In this document: piece by piece, positions 59,025 to 64,000 of the stretch | Layout of the letters: every line of letters begins with the position of its first letter | How positions within the stretch are numbered: the stretch's first letter is position 1 | Assembly: GCA_033807695.1 (NCBI GenBank) | Contig: CM066301.1 | Span: 3,782,001 to 3,846,000, forward strand | Origin: Daedaleopsis sinensis | Lineage: Eukaryota > Basidiomycota > Agaricomycetes > Polyporales > Polyporaceae | Reading direction: 5' to 3' | DNA: 64,000 nucleotides | The notes under the pieces: model-generated | Seen by the model: only the letters and a program-made list of their open reading frames with translations | Databases searched by the model: none | Told to the model about the DNA's origin: nothing | Position numbers and translations under genes: made by a program

Positions 59025-60442
59025 ATGAACGTCACTTCTCCTGTGCACATGATGGGTCGTCTCCTCGATAGCGTGGACCTCACGGCGTACCGTGCAGGGC
59101 GCTCTACCATGGCAGAAGCATTCAGTGGCAGGATGTATGACGTCGATCCGGACACTGGCTTCTTCCCGTCGCAGCCGCTGCGACCACTCGGCGGGGAGTT
59201 TGAGCTATGGGAGAAGGCGCTGGTCGAGGCACGCAGCGTCCTCAAGCTGGGGGTCGACCGAGGGGAGGAGGCAATGTCCAAGTGCGTCTTGGGTGAGCAG
59301 TGGAGGCAGCGCCTGCGAAACGTAAGTGGACGGACATTATCGCCTATCTTCAGCGAACTGACGGCAGACCACAGTGGCCGTTGCTCGACCCTAAGAAGCT
59401 TGGGGACAAGGTTCGCGTCCTGCGGCGAGCGCATTACGTCCTTACCTGCATTCAGCACTTCTACATCCACTCCCTCCCCTCGTCCGACGTAAATGGAGAG
59501 GTCATCATTCCTAAGCCTCTCGCCGTCCCCTTGGTGGAAGTATCGCAGAAGATCAAGCTTCCACCGGTCCTCACGTTCGCCGACATCGTTCTCTGGAACT
59601 GGGACTACGTCAACCCCGAACTGCCTCTGACCCTAGAAAACATGCGTTACATCAACATCTTCTCAGGAACAGACACTGAGAAGAACTTCTACCTTCTTTC
59701 TGCCGCTGCGGAGCTCAAGGGGGTGGAAATGTTGCGGATATTCGAGCGCGTCGTGAACGTCCCCTGCCCAACCCATCCAACAGCGATCGCGGCGATCAAG
59801 CGAGATTTGGAACTCCTCGTCAAGGTCATCGACGAGCTCGCCGTGGTCCTGAAAGATGCGAACAGGACGGTCGATCCTCACACTTTCTACTGGCTGGCGC
59901 GCCCCTGGTGGAACGGCTCTAGCCCCGCTGCACCCTGGGTCTTCGAGGGGGTCCCCTCCAGTTCGTTCGACCTGGGCGGCGCGTCTGCAGGACAAAGCTC
60001 CATAATGCATGCCCTCGACGCGTTCCTCGATGTCGACCACGCCCTCCGTCAGTCGCGTCAGCCTGCACCGACCGCAGAAAACCGTCGGGCGGACACGAGC
60101 TTCATGGAGAAGATGCGTCGGTACATGCCTGCAGAGCACCGTGTGTACCTCACGCAGCTCCAGAAGCGGCACGTGCGAGACCTCGCCATGCGAGTCCCGG
60201 AGCTGCGAGGGCACTACAACGCGGCCGTCGATGCGTTGAAGAAGTTCCGCGACATGCACATCCGTATCGGTACCCTCTTCATCATATCGCAGGCCAAATC
60301 CTCCCCGCCTGCCTCTATGGGAGTCCCGGACATCGGTCCAGAGGCGAAAGAGGGCCAGGCCAAAGGGACTGGTGGGAACCCGGTGTCTACGCTGTTGAAG
60401 GCAGGCCGAGACGCAACGTTGCGCACGATTTTGAAGGAGTGA
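59025..60442 (+). CDS. ido: Indoleamine 2,3-dioxygenase
   Basis: A haem dioxygenase that opens the indole ring of L-tryptophan to N-formylkynurenine, the first step of the kynurenine route to NAD. Two exons, 59025-59321 and 59375-60442, give 454 residues, the fungal IDO size. Motifs: FFPSQPLRPLGGEFELWEKA near the N terminus, FADIVLWNWDYVNP, IFSGTDTEKNFYLLSAAAEL, DPHTFYWLARPWWNGS, the haem/substrate loop GGASAGQSSIMHALDAFL, and MRRYMPAEHRVYLTQL. The proximal haem histidine should be H394 in RDMHIRIGTLFII, by position relative to the human His346 helix. With a single intron it is the least interrupted gene in the window. No other kynurenine-pathway gene lies nearby. Confidence 0.95.
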
Positions 60443-60837
60443 AGAGGCTCGTGAACCAATTGACTGCCTGGGATCGAAGAATGCATAGATCAGTACCCCC
60501 TAGAAAGTGCGCCTCCCCTCTCCTACCATAATATTGCTATATAGTACCCCTAGTACTCGCTTTCTTGACCACATAGAGTTGTAGCATACACAAACTGTTG
60601 TAATATCGAGGGTATTCCTTCTTACTTCTTGTGCGAGTCTTCATAGATACCTCGCGATCGTCGGTAGAAGCAGAGGTAGTCGAGGAAGAAGACCCGAAGG
60701 GTCAACTATCCACGATCATGCAGCAGCGCTTGAGGCTGATGTAAGACCATATATGGCTTGGATTACATAAGAAACGCGTCCACATAAGCAGACGACGCGA
60801 CTTCCGACGCGCCTTGGAAGCTTGACTCTTGACCACC
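60443..60837. other. Intergenic IDO-RPA1
   Basis: A 395-base tandem spacer, A/T-richer than its neighbours. No gene or repeat was seen. Confidence 0.45.
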
Positions 60838-63097
60838 ATGTCTCACCACCAGCTCACCGCAGGGATCTGCGTCCGTCTCAGCAACTCCGAGAACGAAGCC
60901 GACTCGGAGGAGCTTTTCAACTCCCAGCCCACTCTTCAGCTCCTCTCCTTCAAGAAGGTGCCGCCCTCTGGCGGCAGCAATACTGTTGACCGCTACCGAG
61001 TGATCGTGTCCGATGGAGAACATTTCCTGCAGTCCATGTTAGCCACGCAGCTCAATCATTTGGTCGAAGAGGAGGTCGTCGCCAAAGGCGCGATCGCAGT
61101 CATTGAGAAATTCACGTGTAATATGGTCCAAGGAAAGCGGTATGTCCATCGCGACGCGCCTCAGCTCCTTCTCTAACAGAGTCTCAGCCTCCTCATCATC
61201 CTTGCCCTGCGAGTCTTGGAGAAGTCGGGCGAAAAGATTGGCAATCCTGGTCCCGTTCAAGGTCGCGCTGGTGACAACGGCACGCCTGTCCCTGGGACTA
61301 CTCCTGGTCCTTCCACGAACGTCACCCCTGCTGCAGCACCCGCGCCAAAGCCTCCCGTTCAGAAGACCCAAACCAGCCGCGCTGGACGAGCTCCCACTGT
61401 GTACCCCATTGAGAGTCTAAGCCCCTTCCATAATCACTGGACGATCAGAGCCCGTGTCACGCAGAAGTCGGACATTCGTACATGGTCCAACCCGCGCGGC
61501 GAAGGCAAGCTCTTCAACGTCACGTTGATGGACGAGAGTGGCGAGATCAGGGCAACTGGTTTCAACGCTACTGTTGATGAATTCTATGATCGCCTTCAAG
61601 AGGGTAAAGTATACCTCATTTCCAAGGCGAAGGTCGACTTGGCGAAGAAGAAGTTCTCAACCGTGAACAACGAGTACGAACTCTACCTCGAGCGCAACAC
61701 GGTGATAGAAGAGGTCAGTGTTGTTGCATGTCTCTAATTCGACTCGGTTCTCACATGGAACAGTGTCTTGACGTGACTGACGTACCTACCGTCAAATTCA
61801 ACTTTGTCCCTATAAATAAATTGGAGGACGTCGTCGCAGACACAACTTGTGGTAAGCTTCCGTCGCGGTTTCCATCGTGTGCGGAATTGAAGTTGACGCA
61901 TACACCTATGAAGATATTATTGGGGTTGTAAAGGATGTCGGCGACCTGACCACCATTACCTCCAAGGCATCCAATAAAGAGGTGCGCGTTGTTGACGGTC
62001 ATTAAGGAGTATCTTCTCATACGCTGGTGCAACATAGATTCCGAAGCGAGAGTTGAATGTCGTAGACCAGACCGGATTCTCTATCAGGGTTACCTTGTGG
62101 GGGAAGCAGGCCGAGCAATATCAGGCCACAGACCAGCCTGTCATAGCGTTCAAGGGTGCTAAAGTTGGCACTTTCAACGGTAAGTGTGTTCTGAGGATTA
62201 AGATCGTCTCATGGAAATGACGATTTATAACAGGTCGTTCCCTGTCAATGTCGAGCTCAAGCACCATGCACATCAACCCGGACATTTCAGAGGCACACCT
62301 TCTTCGCGGGTGGTATGACTCCAGAGGCGCGGAAGAGTCGTTCAAGGCCTACACCAGCACGATGCCGTCTGGAGGTGGCGTCACCTTTGACCGGGCAGAG
62401 ATCCGTAACCTTAATGAGGTGAAGTCGTTCGACTTCGGCATGTCTGATAAAGTGGAGACCTTCTCGTCACGCGCGACGATCATGCATATCAAATCCGACA
62501 ACATCGCATACCCCGCCTGTCCAACCGCGAACTGTGGTAAGAAGGTGGTCGAAATGGCCAACAGTTGGAGGTGCGAGAAGTGTGACAAGTCGTACGAGAA
62601 ACCTGAGCAGAGGTGGGTGTTATCACAACGTCTGGGATTCGTACTGTTGACCATAGTATGGCGTATGGCAGGTACAATGTCGGGATGGCCGTCTCCGACT
62701 ATTCCGGCCAGGCATGGTTCCAGGGTTTCAACGATGTCGGCCAGGTCATCTTCGGAATGTCTGCTAACGAACTTATCGACATCAAGGTGCGCTTCTACTG
62801 GTATTGATCGGCAACGTACCTCCACTCACAGACACCCACAGGATCGAGATGATGTGCAGTTCAATCAGGTCTTAGACCGGGCGATTGGTACGACGTACAA
62901 CTTCGCCTGCAGGGCGAGCCAGCAGAGCTTCAACGTACGTGCACTTCTCTCGCGCTGGCAATGTATCTGACAGCTGCGTTCCCCTTCAGGACCAGACGCG
63001 GGTGCGCTACGCGATTTCGCGCATTCATCCCCTCAACTATCGTGAGGAAGCGAAGTATATCGTCAACCTCCTCACGCACAGCGATTGGGCACGGTAA
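60838..63097 (+). CDS. rfa1: Replication protein A large subunit (RPA70)
   Basis: The ssDNA-binding large subunit of the RPA heterotrimer, used in replication, repair and checkpoint signalling. Exons 60838-61139, 61188-61713, 61764-61851, 61914-61981, 62038-62179, 62234-62612, 62672-62786, 62842-62934 and 62990-63097 give 606 residues. An N-terminal OB domain (DBD-F, about 1-115) is followed by a Pro/Thr/Gly-rich linker and DBD-A starting [18 protein letters not shown], with [24 protein letters not shown] contains [16 protein letters not shown] and [15 protein letters not shown] carries a zinc ribbon, C471-x4-C476-x12-C489-x2-C492, then [16 protein letters not shown]. The end (KYIVNLL) is usual for the family. 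Confidence 0.95.
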
Positions 63098-63659
63098 GAT
63101 CGAGATAGATTGCGTTCGCTCGTGGTTATGGAACTTTATCGTTAGCATCTTCTCGTCTCGGTCTGTATCGGCTTCCTCTTTGTAACTATATCTCATCAGC
63201 GCTCTGTATCTCTGAAACACCCTTCCACATTGCCGAAGGTGATTGAGAGTCAATCGCATCTCAGGTCTCACGGTGAATAAGAAGACCTGGAGAGGACCAG
63301 TTGGTATGCAGAGAGGGGGAATGCGGTACCTTTGCGGTACAGTTTGGGGCCCATATCCCGGGCATCAGACAGATAGAGCCTTCATCGGAGCAGGATGTGT
63401 GGACAAGTACAAATTCGCTACGCGACAGCCTTGCGTTCCGTGTGTATTTCGATACGTTCAAATCTGATTATCATTATCATGCCCTCCGTTCCTCTCGGCC
63501 AATTCGTAGTGTTGGCCTCTAGATAGCATAAACTAAACATAATGTCATACAGAGCGTTAGGGGGTACGTAGCGGCGAGCGTTCAGTGCCCAGGTCAGTAG
63601 TAATACGGGGGCGAGAGCGTAGAGCGTAGAGTATACATGTAGCCAGAACGTGAACAACA
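63098..63659. other. Intergenic between convergent genes
   Basis: 3' flanks of RPA1 (+) and the partial minus-strand gene. No gene was seen. Confidence 0.45.
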
Positions 63660-64000
63660 TCATGGCGGGTCCAACGGGTAGTGGATCGCTTTTCTGAAGA
63701 GCTGGTAGACCGTGTCGAAGGAGGACAGGACCGTCTGCAGGGTCGCGTTCGCAGTGCCGGACAGGTGGATCTTGGGAATCGTTGGGATCTCTATGAGCAG
63801 CGACCAGAACTCGGGACTGAGCAGACGAGATCCGAGGGCGTTCTCGGAGCTGGGCGCGCCCAGCGGTGTGGGCGTGATCGTTGGAATCTGCGTCGTCCCC
63901 GTCGGGGCGCGGGCATCTAACGGGGGCGATGGGGCTGGAGGCACTGCCTCGTCCGCTGAGACGGGGACAGGATGGCCCTTTGGGGACGAGGAGGGGCTGG
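63660..64000 (-). CDS. 3' end of an unrecognised gene, cut by the window edge
   Basis: The minus-strand frame is open from the window edge (64000) to the stop at 63660-63662, about 112 residues. The visible part starts with a Pro/Ala/Thr-rich, probably disordered segment (PTITPTPLGAPSSENALGS), then a conserved-looking C-terminal block with EFWSLLIEIPTIPKIHLSG and LSSFDTVYQLFRKAIHYPL. I do not recognise the family. Composition contrasts (disordered linker then a hydrophobic/aromatic helix region) look like genuine coding sequence. The rest of the gene lies to the right. Confidence 0.55.
   Translation of the reverse strand, partial: SPSSSPKGHPVPVSADEAVPPAPSPPLDARAPTGTTQIPTITPTPLGAPSSENALGSRLLSPEFWSLLIEIPTIPKIHLSGTANATLQTVLSSFDTVYQLFRKAIHYPLDPP

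Overview
The window is eukaryotic nuclear DNA from a filamentous basidiomycete, most likely a wood-decaying Agaricomycete (polypore-like). This rests on dense genes split by many introns of about 50-70 bases, GC-rich coding sequence, a White Collar-2 photoreceptor partner, a secreted CBM1-GH6 cellobiohydrolase, a basidiomycete-style F-box/LRR protein and a GPI-anchor acyltransferase (GWT1). The species is inference. I saw no rRNA, tRNA, CRISPR array, virus or intact transposon.

Layout. 0.5-5.5 kb (+): Zn2Cys6 transcription factor, WC-2 and IPK1. 5.8-15.1 kb (-): mitochondrial-type SDR and a 2,128-residue kinesin. 15.1-17.7 kb: gene-poor, with one unrecognised coding-like frame. 17.7-19.4 kb (-): isovaleryl-CoA dehydrogenase. 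21.2-24.3 kb (+): OPT oligopeptide transporter. 24.6-26.2 kb (-): F-box protein with an unresolved middle. 26.9-30.0 kb (+): APC15 and GWT1. 30.1-32.8 kb (-): CWF19L1/Drn1. 34.9-36.8 kb (+): secreted type-B carboxylesterase. 37.6-42.6 kb (-): Nudix hydrolase ending in SKL, UBLCP1 and CSN8. 42.9-46.8 kb (+): NECAP and Cel6A. 47.5-49.4 kb (-): NFS1. 49.7-51.0 kb (+): SR protein. 51.7-54.9 kb (-): TBCE. 55.1-63.1 kb (+): HIBCH, indoleamine 2,3-dioxygenase and RPA1. The right edge (-) holds the 3' end of an unrecognised gene.

Exon structures were worked out by hand from splice sites, reading phase and family conservation. For every gene except the F-box gene the exons sum to a whole number of codons with no internal stop. 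Three head-to-head pairs (CSN8/NECAP, NFS1/SR protein, TBCE/HIBCH) share start-to-start gaps of 230-300 bases.

Most genes are ordinary housekeeping or carbon-acquisition functions, with no obvious operon-like pathway. Weak functional links are IVD plus HIBCH (leucine and valine breakdown), APC15, an F-box protein, UBLCP1 and CSN8 (ubiquitin-proteasome control), and CWF19L1 plus the SR protein (RNA splicing). I found no clearly new system. The points most worth a second look are the splicing architecture (6-, 10- and 14-nt microexons, two GC-AG introns), an apparently dual-targeted Nudix enzyme, the kinesin motor insert and internal duplication, and the broken middle of the F-box gene.
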